DNA from: Oryza sativa Japonica Group
Lineage: Eukaryota; Streptophyta; Magnoliopsida; Poales; Poaceae
Length of the DNA stretch: 64,000 bases
Assembly: GCF_034140825.1 (NCBI RefSeq)
Contig: NC_089043.1
Location: forward strand, 19,786,001-19,850,000
Reading direction: 5' to 3'
Both the position numbers and the translations under genes were made by a program. Below, one piece after another: positions 12,561 through 22,875 of this stretch; position 1 is the stretch's first letter; each line of letters begins with the position of its first letter. Below the pieces are notes generated by a model. It searched no databases. It had not been told where the DNA came from and saw only the letters and a list, made by a program, of their open reading frames with translations.

Positions 12561-12969
12561 GGATCGGGCGGAGGAACTGAGGACGCTGATTTTTTCTCGC
12601 GCGAATGACTCCATGGTTGTAGATAGGTGTCGATATTTTTTTTACATGGTGGGACCCACCGGGACCCACTTTAACACCTCCCACTCACACTAACCATTGT
12701 GAAGAGAGACTTAGCTATTGCTACCTGCACTGGGCCCCACCTTATTGTCCCCGGTTCACACATACATTGGGCTTGCCCTTACACTTGAAACTGTCAAGCA
12801 AGAAGAATGTTGACAGCTTGACAGTCAACATTCATCTTTGGGAGTGCAAATTTGTTCACCTTTAACAACGGGAGTTCATTATTTATTTATTTTTATACAT
12901 ATAGAATTTCCATGAGCAAACATAAATTTATAGACACTGGCATGGTGGCAAATTCAACAATTAATTGTC

Positions 12970-13767
12970 TTATTTCCCATGGCCAGAACCAGAGCCATAG
13001 CCATGGCCCTCACCATAGCCTGAGCCTGAACCATTTCCATATCCATTGCCTGAACCTTTACCATATCCTTCACCATAGCCTGACCCTGATCCTTGGCCAT
13101 GTCCTGAGCCATGGCCTTCACCATAACCAGATCCTTGACCATAACCGTGGCCCTCACCATGCCCGTCGCCATATCCTGAGCCAGAGGCATTCCTTTGACC
13201 ATGGCCTTCACCATGCCCCTCACCATATCCTGAGCCAGAGCCATTTCCTTCACCGTAGCCTTCGCCATGCCCCTCACCATATCCTGAGCCAAAGCCATTT
13301 CCTTCACCATGTCCCTCGCCATACCCTGACCCTGTGCCTGCTCCATGGCCAGAGCCATAACCTTGACCTTGACCTTCACCTTCACCTTCACCTGTTCCTT
13401 GACCTTGATTATAACCAGATCCCGAACCAGCACCAGAGCCAGCATATGAGCCTGCTCCAGAACCAGCGCTAGATCCAGCTGATGACCCTACGCTTGAACC
13501 AGCACTCGACCTTGAGCCAGACCCAGAAGCAGAGCCTGAGCCTGAACTCGAGCCTGAGCCTGAGAAAGAACCTGACCCTGAACCAGACCCAGAGCCGGAG
13601 CCACCGGCGCCACCACCTATGCCTATACTAATTCCGGTACCAATTCCAATACCACCACCGCCACCAAGGTCGATGCTTAAGTCTTTACGAGAAATTTGAC
13701 TCTCAGATGCAAGAACTAGTGTAGCAAGGACAACAATGCCAAGAGCAAAAGTCTTCATATGAGACAT
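12970..13767 (-). CDS. secreted glycine/serine-rich protein 1, 265 aa
   Basis: A single-exon gene. Residues 1-23 form a signal peptide ([21 protein letters not shown]). Next comes the motif [12 protein letters not shown] shared by all four genes of this cluster, then a Gly-Ile stretch, a (GS)n stretch, an SAGSSAGS block, and a C-terminal half built on GYGEGHGEG repeats rich in Gly, Tyr, His and Glu. The protein lacks hydrophobic spans apart from the leader. Known: glycine-rich proteins with leaders are commonly cell-wall or mucilage components. Inferred: an apoplastic structural or hydrogel-like protein. A TATA box lies about 130 bp upstream. The start is the first ATG; the second (MKT) would also leave a good leader. 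Confidence 0.82.
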   Translation of the reverse strand: MSHMKTFALGIVVLATLVLASESQISRKDLSIDLGGGGGIGIGTGISIGIGGGAGGSGSGSGSGSGSFSGSGSSSGSGSASGSGSRSSAGSSVGSSAGSSAGSGAGSYAGSGAGSGSGYNQGQGTGEGEGEGQGQGYGSGHGAGTGSGYGEGHGEGNGFGSGYGEGHGEGYGEGNGSGSGYGEGHGEGHGQRNASGSGYGDGHGEGHGYGQGSGYGEGHGSGHGQGSGSGYGEGYGKGSGNGYGNGSGSGYGEGHGYGSGSGHGK

Positions 13768-13896
13768 TGTGAAACCAACAGTAGGATTATTGTAGGAACC
13801 CTAGTATTGCTTCAATGTTTTCAGATGTGTGTTTTTTCTAGTTTTCTTTCTTGCCTCCAACAACTCCTGGACATGCAAACACCAAGAGTGCAGTAG

Positions 13897-13904
13897 TATT
13901 TATA
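13897..13904 (-). promoter_or_regulatory. TATA box of glycine-rich gene 1
   Basis: Reads TATAAATA on the minus strand, about 130 bp upstream of the ATG at 13767. Confidence 0.6.
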
Positions 13905-14269
13905 GAATCCAAAAGAGGGCTTCCAAAAATAATGCTTAATTTAATTTGTGGCAAGAACCTGTGGTAGTGACCATTGGACGGCAGATTTTGTTCAGTGGCA
14001 CCTAGTGGAGCAATGGTGGTGTGCAGGTGTATGGCCCTTAGTGCATAGATAGTGCATTGGAGTGACACGTTTGAACTTTGAAGCATCATGCATGATACTA
14101 GCATTAGTAAAAAGGAGCACAAGACCATGCATGCATGCTGCAGATTTTACACTTGCACTCTGTACAATATTTTTCTTTAAAAAGAAATACTTGGAGCATG
14201 TTGTAGCATATGCACAGATAATAACATGTTCAACATATGATTATTTCACGTTAAGGGAGGCATGTTATT

Positions 14270-14365
14270 GTTTCACAGATGCCATTGAATAGTTATTAAA
14301 AAATATGAAAAGTTAATTGACAACTTATATTATACGATGCCATCACTCTACAAGCATGCATTGCT
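14270..14365. repeat. fragment of a foldback MITE family
   Basis: It shares atagttattaaaaaa, an attgacaac block and tcactctacaagcatg with the left arm of the element at 61098-61423. Only one arm is present here. Confidence 0.5.
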
Positions 14366-14469
14366 GAACTTTATTTTTCTTAGCATTCATCAAATTTTCC
14401 ATGAATGTATAAAGGAGCGGCATAAATATATATATGGATCTACATCGAAATATCGAATTTTATAATTTT

Positions 14470-14540
14470 GTATCAATTCCAATACCACCACCGCCACCAC
14501 TAAGGTCGATGCTTAAAAAAGTCTTTCCGATGCTTAAGGC
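14470..14540 (-). pseudogene. fragment of a glycine-rich gene N-terminal region
   Basis: This stretch repeats positions about 13646-13690 of gene 1 (shared blocks aattccaataccaccacc and aaggtcgatgcttaa), which encode the [14 protein letters not shown] segment. A short AAAAAG insertion and a second partial copy of cgatgctta follow. No surrounding open frame. It marks a former gene copy or local template switching. Confidence 0.75.
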
Positions 14541-15704
14541 CTTACCTAATAATCTGCAAAGATAAGTGAAGCGACTTTTGAAGCTCAATGAAGCATGGCA
14601 TTGGAGGTTTCCAGAAGCTCTTGCTTTTAGTTGGATTGGTAATCAGTGCAAGTTCGCTTGTAAACCTTATCAAGCTGTTGGCCTATTGCAAGTCCCTTTC
14701 ATTTGTCAATTTCGATTGTCAACTCTGTAGTTGACTTAAATGATTTTCCTTCTTCCATGATCATCTTAATTACTGTTGCCTGAGTAGTGGATATTCTTTC
14801 TTTTGACATTAAAGTAGCTAGATGTTCAATTACGCGGTGAACGCTCACATGCACACAAATGTGCACATACAAAAGAAAAAAAAAGAAAGTTCAACTGACA
14901 GTTAATTTAGGATTTTTTTACATCATTATGTTGCGCTTTATGTGTAATTGACCTATGATCGAAACCTTGTTGTTGACCTTGGTCTTAGAGTAAGGTATTT
15001 CAACTTAAGTTGCAAGTCAAGCATTCTGAATACAGATTTTGTAATAATTAACCAACATATTACCAAATATTATTGATTCTTATATATGCTCCTTTAGTTA
15101 GTAAAATATATATCATTACTGAGATATCCGTGTTTCTATAATAGTTACAACTTATCAATATTTTCTTAAAAAAAACTACTCCCATAACTGAATTTTATGG
15201 TAAATTGTAATACTCTTATTCTTATAGGATACCTACAAAAGTTTTTATTCAAGAGAACCATAAGTGATGGGTTATCACTTATCCCTCAGTAATGCATGAG
15301 GCTGAAGTATTCTCGGTACGATTGTATCACCTTGGTGTAATTGCTTGGTTTAAATAAAATGTTTCATTATACAGAAAAAGGTGACATTATAATGGAAGTG
15401 ATTCACTACATCAAAGTAGAAAAAAAAAGAAAGTTAATGTTGGCAATGTTTTTTTTTCTCAACAGAAGTCACCAGTGGCTAAATTATGCGGATATATATG
15501 TCCACAAACATTTTGATTTCTCAAGAAATCCACTCATATACACCAGTCTTTATAGCCAAACTATACATGAGCACTTGTAAGAATCAGCTGATACATCAAA
15601 CCTAATTATAATTGATGTAGTTTCAAATCATTATGTATGGTCTACCTGTATGCTAATTTCTAACATGATTAATAGAGAACCAAAGCTCACAGTAACCACA
15701 ACAA
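14541..15704. other. AT-rich spacer between glycine-rich genes 1 and 2
   Basis: No open frame with coding character and no complete transposon with recognisable ends. Confidence 0.4.
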
Positions 15705-16394
15705 TCAATTGTGAACTTGCCTAGTTCTAGACTCAACTCTAGAGGCTGCACTTGATCCTACTCTAGACCCCGCACTAGAGCCTGCAAATGACCCAGCATT
15801 AGAACCTGAACTAGAGCCTGTAGAGGATGATGTACTTGAACTAGCTGAAGATCCAGCGCTTGAACCACTTCCCGATCTTGATCCAGAGCCAGAAGTTGAA
15901 GCCGAGCTTGAAGCCGAACTTGAGCTAGAGCTACTAGTACCGCCAATACCAACTCCAGCTCCAAGCCCAATCCCAAGGCCGCCTGAGCTTGACCCTGAAC
16001 CAAAAGCTGAAACTGATCCAGAAGCTGATCCTAAGCCTGGACTTGATCCGGAGCCAGACACGAATGTTGAACCGGACCTTGAACTTGAGCCAGAACCACC
16101 GCCACCTAGACCAATGCCAATTCCAACTCCAAGTCCAAGGCCAAGGCCTCCTGATCCTGAGCCTAAACCAGACCCCGAACCTGACCCTGAGCTAGAACCT
16201 GAGCCAGAACCTGAGCCAGATCCCGAACCTGAACCTGAGCCACCTACTCCTAAACCTATACCAACTCCAATCCCAAGTCCACCCCCAAGGTTAATACCAA
16301 GGTCCTTCCTTGCAAAGCGGCTCTCCCCCACCGGAGCAAGTGATGCAGCAACGGCAACCAAAACTACAAAAGCAATGGACTTCGTGCAAACCAT
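15705..16394 (-). CDS. secreted glycine/serine-rich protein 2, 229 aa
   Basis: A single-exon gene. Signal peptide at residues 1-25 (MVCTKSIAFVVLVAVAASLA), followed by FARKDLGINLGGG, the family motif. Hydrophobic Gly-(Ile/Leu/Val) stretches occur three times (GLGIGVGIGLGVGG, GLGLGLGVGIGIGLGGG, GLGIGLGAGVGIGG), separated by (GS)n runs, so the protein alternates hydrophobic and hydrophilic low-complexity blocks. The C-terminus is Ser-rich and ends in a basic patch (RVESRTRQVHN). It differs from protein 1 in lacking the Tyr/His part. A TATA box lies about 95 bp upstream. A wall or extracellular matrix role is inferred from composition only. Confidence 0.82.
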   Translation of the reverse strand: MVCTKSIAFVVLVAVAASLAPVGESRFARKDLGINLGGGLGIGVGIGLGVGGSGSGSGSGSGSGSGSSSGSGSGSGLGSGSGGLGLGLGVGIGIGLGGGGSGSSSRSGSTFVSGSGSSPGLGSASGSVSAFGSGSSSGGLGIGLGAGVGIGGTSSSSSSSASSSASTSGSGSRSGSGSSAGSSASSSTSSSTGSSSGSNAGSFAGSSAGSRVGSSAASRVESRTRQVHN

Positions 16395-16485
16395 TGTACT
16401 ATATTGTTTGCAACACGCAACAGCTACTATACTTCGTGCTAGTAATGGAGATGAGATGATGCAGGTGTTTGATAGACCTCATGGG

Positions 16486-16493
16486 AATTTATA
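16486..16493 (-). promoter_or_regulatory. TATA box of glycine-rich gene 2
   Basis: Reads TATAAATT on the minus strand, about 95 bp upstream of the ATG at 16394. Confidence 0.55.
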
Positions 16494-16674
16494 CATAGAC
16501 AGAGATCAGTGCAAGATTGAGCTAGCGATGTGGCTGGTAAAGGTTTCACAGAGTGGTGTAGTTGAGTTGTGCTTGCGTGTTTGCTCTTGAGCGATCGCGT
16601 TTGCCTCGCCGTGTGCCTTTTTTTTCGCCGAGATCAAGCGGTGAGAATTTAGCACGAGTGGTGATATGTGGACA

Positions 16675-16850
16675 GTGGCGGATCCACCATGGGTCTCTGG
16701 GGTCTCGAGACCCCACTACCCGTATTGTAACCATGGGAGATCCCATGATGACCTCACTAAAATTTTCTGTCATACATCTATTAGAAGAGGGGGCTATAAT
16801 TTTATATGGTTTGTTTAGACCCTCTTGTTAATCTTTTCTGGATCCGGAGA
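16675..16850. mobile_element. hAT-like MITE remnant
   Basis: It begins CAGTGGCGGATCCA, a common rice hAT end, and finishes near an inverted CGGATCCA at about 16835-16845. Inner direct and inverted blocks (ggtctctggggtctcgaga) are present. No clean 8-bp duplication was found, so the right edge is uncertain. Confidence 0.4.
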
Positions 16851-17630
16851 TCCCGCCATTCCGGCCGCCGGCCGCGGCCGTGTGTAGTGTAGCTAGTGCG
16901 CGGCGGCTGGTATAGTCGTCGCTCCCGGCGAGTGAGCCAGCTATTCTTCAGCGCTGCCGCGACACGTTTGGGCGGCTGAATCCTGAAACTTGTGAGGTGT
17001 GGCCGTGTGGGATCGTCAGTGCGCAGAAAAGTTGGCGCATGCATATGCATATGATGGTGCTGCAATTCTGGAAGAAAATGACGGCCGCTTAACTCATGCA
17101 AAAAGATTGGTGTGGATTACTGGCTGATGGTAACCATGCATGCTTTAATTTGCTAGCTACGTACAAAGCAGCTGTATATCAACGTCAAATAATCATGGTC
17201 CCGTTTCACATGTGGTACTTGGACCTATGGATTTTGTTAGTAGACTTCCTCAAGTATAGCATATTAGCATACTGCATTCTCGGTTTTTCTTATTTTGTTT
17301 TTTTAAAAAAGTTGACTTGTGTGCATGACGTGCCAATTAATATGGAGTAATTAAGAGAGTCTCTCTTTAATGCTTGGACAGGGGGAAAACTCTGTTCGTG
17401 TATAGAACGACTGAGGTCGATCATCCCCTCAGTCTGAGGAAAGAGAGACAGACATAGGAGCAAATTACGGGAGGCAGTTCATGAGAATTTCCTCATTTTC
17501 GTTTGTCTGATTGACAGATTGAAGCGCGTGCATGCTCGATCAAAGTAAAAGAGAAAAGATTCATCAGCATCATTCCTGCCACTGCAAGTGTGGAAGTGTG
17601 AGAGTCCGAGCGACACCAAGTACGCATAAA
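16851..17630. other. spacer between minus- and plus-strand glycine-rich genes
   Basis: No gene recognised. It separates the leftward pair of glycine-rich genes from the rightward pair. Confidence 0.35.
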
Positions 17631-17631
17631 A

Positions 17632-17816
17632 AACGGAGCGGTTCATTAGCGCGTGATTAATTAAGTTTTAGTTATTTTCTTTAAAAATAGATTAATTTGA
17701 TTTTTTAAGCAACTTTCGTATAAAATTTTTTTAAAAAAATACATCGTTCATCAGTTTGAAAAACATACTTGTGGAAAACGAGAGGGAGGGGTTCTTAAAG
17801 GGGTGCCGAACACAAC
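17632..17816. mobile_element. truncated copy of a common rice MITE
   Basis: It shares cattagcgcgtgattaatta, a ttttttaagcaactttcg block and a terminal ccgaacaca with the complete copy at 51848-52083. The left terminus is missing. Confidence 0.55.
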
Positions 17817-18475
17817 CCCAAGTCGCCAACTACAGCTTTCGTACTGCACGGCTGTGACAACATCGCCGTTTAAAAGAGCTACAGTACAGATTCCCAGTCC
17901 ACTGGCGAGCATGAATCCCTTTGCAGGTATGGAGCTACCTGCAATTCACACATCCATTGTCCAAGATCCTGATAAAGTTCAGTCATCACCATCTCTATAG
18001 TGCATCCGGAGAGATCGATCACGACAAGTACTATTCGATATATGAATTAATCTGCCTAACTGAAGAGTCGCGAACTTTCGACATCATCACCCGATCTCTA
18101 AGAACGAGATTGCAGATCGATCGATAGATGAGATGGATCAGGTTATACCAAACCCATCACCTTAGTGCGCGGAGGACGAACGACACGCCGGCCGGTGCGT
18201 GCGTACGTTCTCCTGCAGCTACTAACCAAACCGCATGCATCGCAACCACTCCACGCACTAGCCAAATCAATCGATTCATCAATCAGGCAGGCACCTTTTT
18301 CGCGTTGCACCACCGCGCCACCATCGCGTGCTAGCTCGACCACATGATGACTTGATTCCCGGTACGTTTCGTGCACAAAGCTGAGGGTTTTTTTCCCCAC
18401 GCCCGACCACCCGATCGATGCTGCGGCCATCGTCCTGTTCCTCTTGGCCTCGCGTGCAGTGCAGACCGCGCCTCC

Positions 18476-18483
18476 TATAAAAG
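18476..18483 (+). promoter_or_regulatory. TATA box of glycine-rich gene 3
   Basis: TATAAAAG about 55 bp upstream of the ATG at 18538. Confidence 0.65.
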
Positions 18484-18537
18484 CTTGCCACCACCGCGCG
18501 GCGTTTCGTCCATTGCCAGCTCGGTGAAAAAACGAGG

Positions 18538-19065
18538 ATGGCGGGCGGCAAGGGCGGCGCGGTTGCTGCTCTAGTGGTGGTGGCGCTCCTGTGCGTGATG
18601 TCCGGTGGCTGCGTGGAGAGCCGCCGTGTGGCGAGGATGGGCCTCGACATCGGCTTGGGTAGCGGGCAGGGTATTGGGCTAGGGATTGGACTTGGGCTTG
18701 GGGTCAGAGCGGGTACGGGAGGTGTCTCTGCTTCTGGGTCTGGGTCAGGTTCCGGCTCGGTGGCTGGGGCTGGGTCTACCTCCGGGTCAAGATCTGGGTC
18801 GGTCTCGATTGGAGGGGCTAGTTCTTCTGCTGGGTCGAGTGCCGGATCGTATGCTGGGTCAGGTGGATCGGGAGCAGGGTCCTCGGCCGGGTCTAGAGCT
18901 GGGTCGGGTGGCGGATAAGGGTATGGCTATGGTGGCGGTAGTGGGTCGGGTTCAGGATCTGGGTATGGTGAGGGTGGAGGATATGGGCGTGGGTCGGGTA
19001 ATGGATCAGGTTTAGAATTTGGAGAAGGGTATGGTTATGGATCTGGTTCTGGTGGAAATCCTTGA
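18538..19065 (+). CDS. secreted glycine/serine-rich protein 3, with an in-frame stop at codon 127
   Basis: From ATG 18538 the frame is open for 126 codons to TAA at 18916-18918, then open again without a shift to TGA at 19063-19065. The first part has a signal peptide (GAVAALVVVALLCVMSGGCV), a degenerate family motif (VARMGLDIGLGSG), a Gly-Ile/Leu stretch, (GS)n and SAGSSAGS. The part after the stop reads [20 protein letters not shown] and ends SGGNP, like the ends of gene 1 (Tyr-Gly rich) and gene 4 (SGNP). The gene therefore very likely lost its C-terminal 49 residues recently. A 126-aa secreted product remains possible. Polyadenylation-like AATAAA variants follow near 19150. Confidence 0.78.
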
Positions 19066-19380
19066 AGTGGACATGATGCTGGTGTAATAGTTACCATGCC
19101 AAGTGTATTTTCCATGTATTTTCATTTCTCTATGTGAATTAAATGAAATACAATAAATGACTATGTCTACTTTTACATAGTTCTTTGTTTAATTATTTTT
19201 GGAACTAACTATAGGGTGTAGAATGGATAATAAACTATAGTGTTTAATTAATTGTCCTCTTTGGTAATATTAAACATCATCCATATTTGGAAAAGGACGG
19301 TAAAAGTATAGGTTTGAGTAAAGATTTTACCCCTGAAATGTAGTAGATATATCTATGTCAAATTTATGTTCTGAGCACAA

Positions 19381-20497
19381 ATCAGAAACCCGACCCCCGT
19401 GTAGCCCACGTGCAGGCGACTCGGAGGAGAAACCTAGTGCCTCCGCAATCCCTCTCCCCTCCTCTCCCACCCCTTGCCGTCGCCGGAGCACGGAAACCGA
19501 GCAGCTTAGCTAGGATGGTGGTGGTGAGGCCAAACCTCGATGGTGCTCTGCATCTTTGCGTGGAAGGTGGGTCAGCGCCAAGAGCTAGGGGATGAAAGCA
19601 CGACATAGAGGCTGAGGATCCGGTCTCCCTACGGATGGATCTGGCGCCTCCGCGCTGGATCTGACAGGAGCTGTCGCGCTGGCGACGGCGGCTGGCGGCA
19701 GCGGAATGCCTCAGCAGCCGGTGGCGACGAGTGGACGACGTCCGTGAGAAGGCCGCGACGGTGGCGGTGGCAAGGCCGCGTTGGCGACGAGAACAGTGGG
19801 AAGGCCGCAACGACGATGGCCGGAAGGCCGCACCGACAACAGCGGAGGGAGGCCCGCGTGGACGATGACAACGGGGGACTCTCGTCAGTGATAGTGATGT
19901 GAGGCTCGCGTGGGCAATGGCAACAAGAGCTTGTTGTGGCTAGTGGCAAGCATGCCGGTCAGGCTTGGGGGAAGCAGGCGGCCAGTGCGGGTGAGGCCAA
20001 CGTGGACGGAGGAGAATGACGGCTGTTGCGGCGAGGGGTTGGAATGGCTGCTGGAAGTGTTGGTCGGCGTGGGAGACGACATTGCGGGAGGCAACATTGG
20101 GCTAGCCCACGATGGGGCGCCGGTGTGGTGGACCTGCGAGCTGGTAGAGGTTGTTTGGGCTAAGGAGATTTAGGGTGGCAATGACAGGTTTGGGAGAGAG
20201 TGTCGCAGGAGAAAGCCTAGCTTAGGTTTTCTTGAGCTGACAATGTCGATGCCTTTGGGAGTCATGATCCCTTTAGGGGTATTGTCGAGCGGCCACCATT
20301 CCTCTACCTGGCAAGACTCGCCAAGTGAAAACCCGGTCCAGCTTGAACGACAACGGTGGCACCTAAGGTGTCATGACCTTCTTGGAGGTGTTGCCTAGGA
20401 GGTTTTGTTCCTCGCCTTTGCCGCCTTCTCTTGGTTTGGTCGCCGCCGGTTTTTGGTTGTCATTGTCAGATTGTCACCAGGGACAAGTGGATCTTCT

Positions 20498-20536
<39 letters not shown>

Positions 20537-20828
20537 CCTCTACGTAAGGTTAACCGGGAACTCGTCGACGATCTTCCAGGCGGAGTCGTTGTGCATGGGG
20601 CATTTTGCAACCCTCCTTAGGTCTAGCAGTGATCGACCACGCATAGCGGCGGTCGACTTGGCGCTAGCGACTTCTCCTACTTTGTGTGAGAAGTTGCTAG
20701 TGTACGACAGCGGTGGTGTTTGTTTTTGTTTTGTTTTTTTCCTAGTTACGATCTCTCAGGGTTCTATCTTGTATTTTTCTCTGCTATATCAATATGAAAC
20801 TTCGCACTGTTTGGTGCGGGTCGTTTCA
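19381..20828 (+). mobile_element. non-LTR (LINE-like) insertion without a recognised polymerase
   Basis: A GC-rich 5' part (19390-20170), a CT microsatellite near 20500 and a 3' end resembling plant LINE tails (ctgctatatcaatatgaaac, short A tail). It is flanked by imperfect direct repeats of about 22 bp: aaatttatgttctgagcaca at 19361 and aaatttatattttgggcata at about 20829, differing only by transitions. Long variable target duplications are typical of LINEs. No RT domain was seen, so it may be 5'-derived and deleted, or a non-autonomous relative. Confidence 0.5.
20500..20530 (+). repeat. (CT)n microsatellite
   Basis: About 15 uninterrupted CT units inside the LINE-like insertion. Confidence 0.95.
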
Positions 20829-20850
20829 AAATTTATATTTTGGGCATAAA

Positions 20851-21370
20851 CAGTTAATGACAGTCAGTTTCTAATTAGCTTTTTCAAAAAAGAAAAAAAT
20901 TAAGGGCAGAAGATCTGACATTCATTTCAAGAGAGAAGTATTTTTAAGTACAGTATTGGACCCCAACCAAGAATACAAGATACCCGAAAGTATTTTTAAC
21001 ACATAGGATATGCATGTGGTATAAATAATTAAATAAAGATGTTTTTTTAAAAAATGTAAGATGCATTGCGATCATATAAGTTAGTACACAAACATGCGCA
21101 TGTTTGTGCCTTTGTTTACAAATTGATCTACACTTACAAAACAAAAAACAACAAATTATGTCTGTGTTTTGTAGTGTCCAATGTTATTGTTTTATAGTTT
21201 CTTCAAGTATAGATTATATTAAGCTATGTATGGTTGTATCTTTTATATTTCTAGCATTATACTCCGTAATCAATCTAGTCAGATTTTTTTTTCAATTTTT
21301 TCTATGACTATATTTAGTCAACATGTAAGTAATGAGCGCAATCACATCTATTGTTCAACATGCATGTTGG
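20851..21370. other. AT-rich spacer, nothing recognised
   Basis: No open frame of interest and no transposon ends. Confidence 0.4.
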
Positions 21371-21375
21371 ACTAA

Positions 21376-21606
21376 ACTCTGGCAGTCGGCAGTCGTAAGA
21401 GCACCAACACCGTTTAGAAGACTTCCAAACAGGCAAACAGCTTTATCATTGCCAAGCTCGTATAGTATTTGGGTGAGGAGGTAATCAACACTGGCAGTCG
21501 GCAGTCCTAAGTATACAAGTACAAGGTGGGTGAGTTAGCCTCAAACTAGTACATATGACGATGACCACCATGCTTTATCTTTGCCAAGCTCGTATAGTAT
21601 TTGGTG
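21376..21606. repeat. local direct duplication
   Basis: Two blocks recur in the same order: ctggcagtcggcagtc (about 21378 and 21492) and a longer block with gccaagctcgtatagtattt (about 21453 and 21583). The spacing is about 114 bp in one case and 130 bp in the other, so the two copies have diverged by indels. Confidence 0.7.
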
Positions 21607-22875
21607 ATTTGTTATATTTGTATAGTTACAGATTCTTGTTCCTATATTATTTACTCAACCAATCACAGTTCTTTTGTTCTTTGGTGTTGCAAGATCTTCA
21701 GAATCCTCCTTATGTGACCTGAGCATCTAATATATTGTTTCTAAAACTGATTTTTAAGGATTTTAGGTGAAAAATTGGATCCAACATATCCTTTTATTTT
21801 TTTATAAAATTTAGGCTTTTCTTTTAAAGTGATCAGTTTATTTACTCGTTAGTTTAACAGAAAGATCCAGATCAATTTATTTACTAGAAAACCTAAAGAC
21901 ATTTTTTTAGGAGGTGATTAGTAATCTCTTGGTTACGCTCTGTAAGCACTCCCCTAACGACTAAAAACACGATTACACTTACGTACAAATAAACTTGGTT
22001 TGACCGTTTGAGGCATTTAATTTGATTTCTGTGTCAACGCTACAAAGTTTTCACTTGTGGGCTGCCTGTGGCGTCCATCTTGATGACTTATAAACGATAC
22101 TAGCTAGATGCGTGGAAAAACCGATGGAATTTTGTGAGCACAAAAGTCTACCACCTAAATTCTGCTTTACAGGAGGTTTAACCTTTTCCCTCAAAAAAAG
22201 GAGGTTTAACCTGTCACCTGTCAGTGCTAGCTCTGCAACAGGCAGCGGACAGCATGAGCACCGGCTAAATCCAGCAGCGCGGGCAGCGGGCGAGAACGTC
22301 GCGGCCGGCGGTGGCGACGAATTACCGGTCAGAACCCCGTGCGACGGACCAGCCGGCTAGCCGTGGTCACGGTCGTCGCTGCCTGCGCCGAGCACACGGC
22401 AACACCCAACATCCCGCGGCGGCGTCCGTCCTGCACCGGCATATTATCCGGCAGGCGCATCACGATTTTTCACAGGTTCACAACAACTCTCCCCACTAGC
22501 TTCCAATCAACCAGACAACAACCACATATATCTTTCTCCCCCTTTTTTTCTCCTAATCACCCACCACCGCGACATCTCAACCTCGATGAGTCGCGGTTTG
22601 CCCACAGTTATTAGCCAGTAGGCACTAGGCGGCAGTATGGCCGGAGCCACACGACGTCAGTACGTTCGGCGCAAAGGTTGACTCCCATGGCCGGATATTG
22701 ATCGCGTCAGCTTCCACTTGCGTTGTTCTTTGCGGCTTCTCCTCCTACATAAGCAACGCTAGCATCACTGCATCTGCACACACTGCACTTGCCTTCTAGC
22801 TTGCAGAGGCACACGCTATCTAGCTGAAAGAGTACAGTGATTTTGCTCATCAAGTAGTGGTTGTGACTTGTGAGG
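21607..22875 (+). promoter_or_regulatory. upstream region of glycine-rich gene 4
   Basis: Mostly AT-rich, with a GC-rich segment at 22220-22460 that shows no recognisable protein. A TATA-like TACATAAG lies near 22745, about 130 bp before the ATG. A short direct repeat aggaggtttaacct occurs at about 22170 and 22200. Confidence 0.35.

Larger units (their letters stand above)
8277..12778 (+). mobile_element. full-length PIF/Harbinger (Pong-like) transposon, decayed, 4.5 kb
   Basis: Left end GGGCATCCTCAATGTGT and right end (inverted) GGGCAAGCCCAATGTATGT form imperfect terminal repeats of about 17 bp. TTA flanks both sides (8274-8276 and 12779-12781), the 3-bp target duplication of this superfamily. 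Inside are two genes in the usual order: a Myb/trihelix-like ORF1 and a DDE transposase. Both are damaged, so the element should not be autonomous, although its ends could still be mobilised in trans. Confidence 0.92.

Noticed and set aside
12954-13472. Long open frames on the strand opposite glycine-rich gene 1 (Met/Gln/Val-rich and His/Leu-rich products)
   Set aside because: They are the shadow of Gly-codon repeats; they have no leader or domain, and the minus-strand gene has family support and a TATA box.
20500-20530. (CT)n run as a regulatory GAGA-type element
   Set aside because: It is within a LINE-like insertion and away from any gene start.
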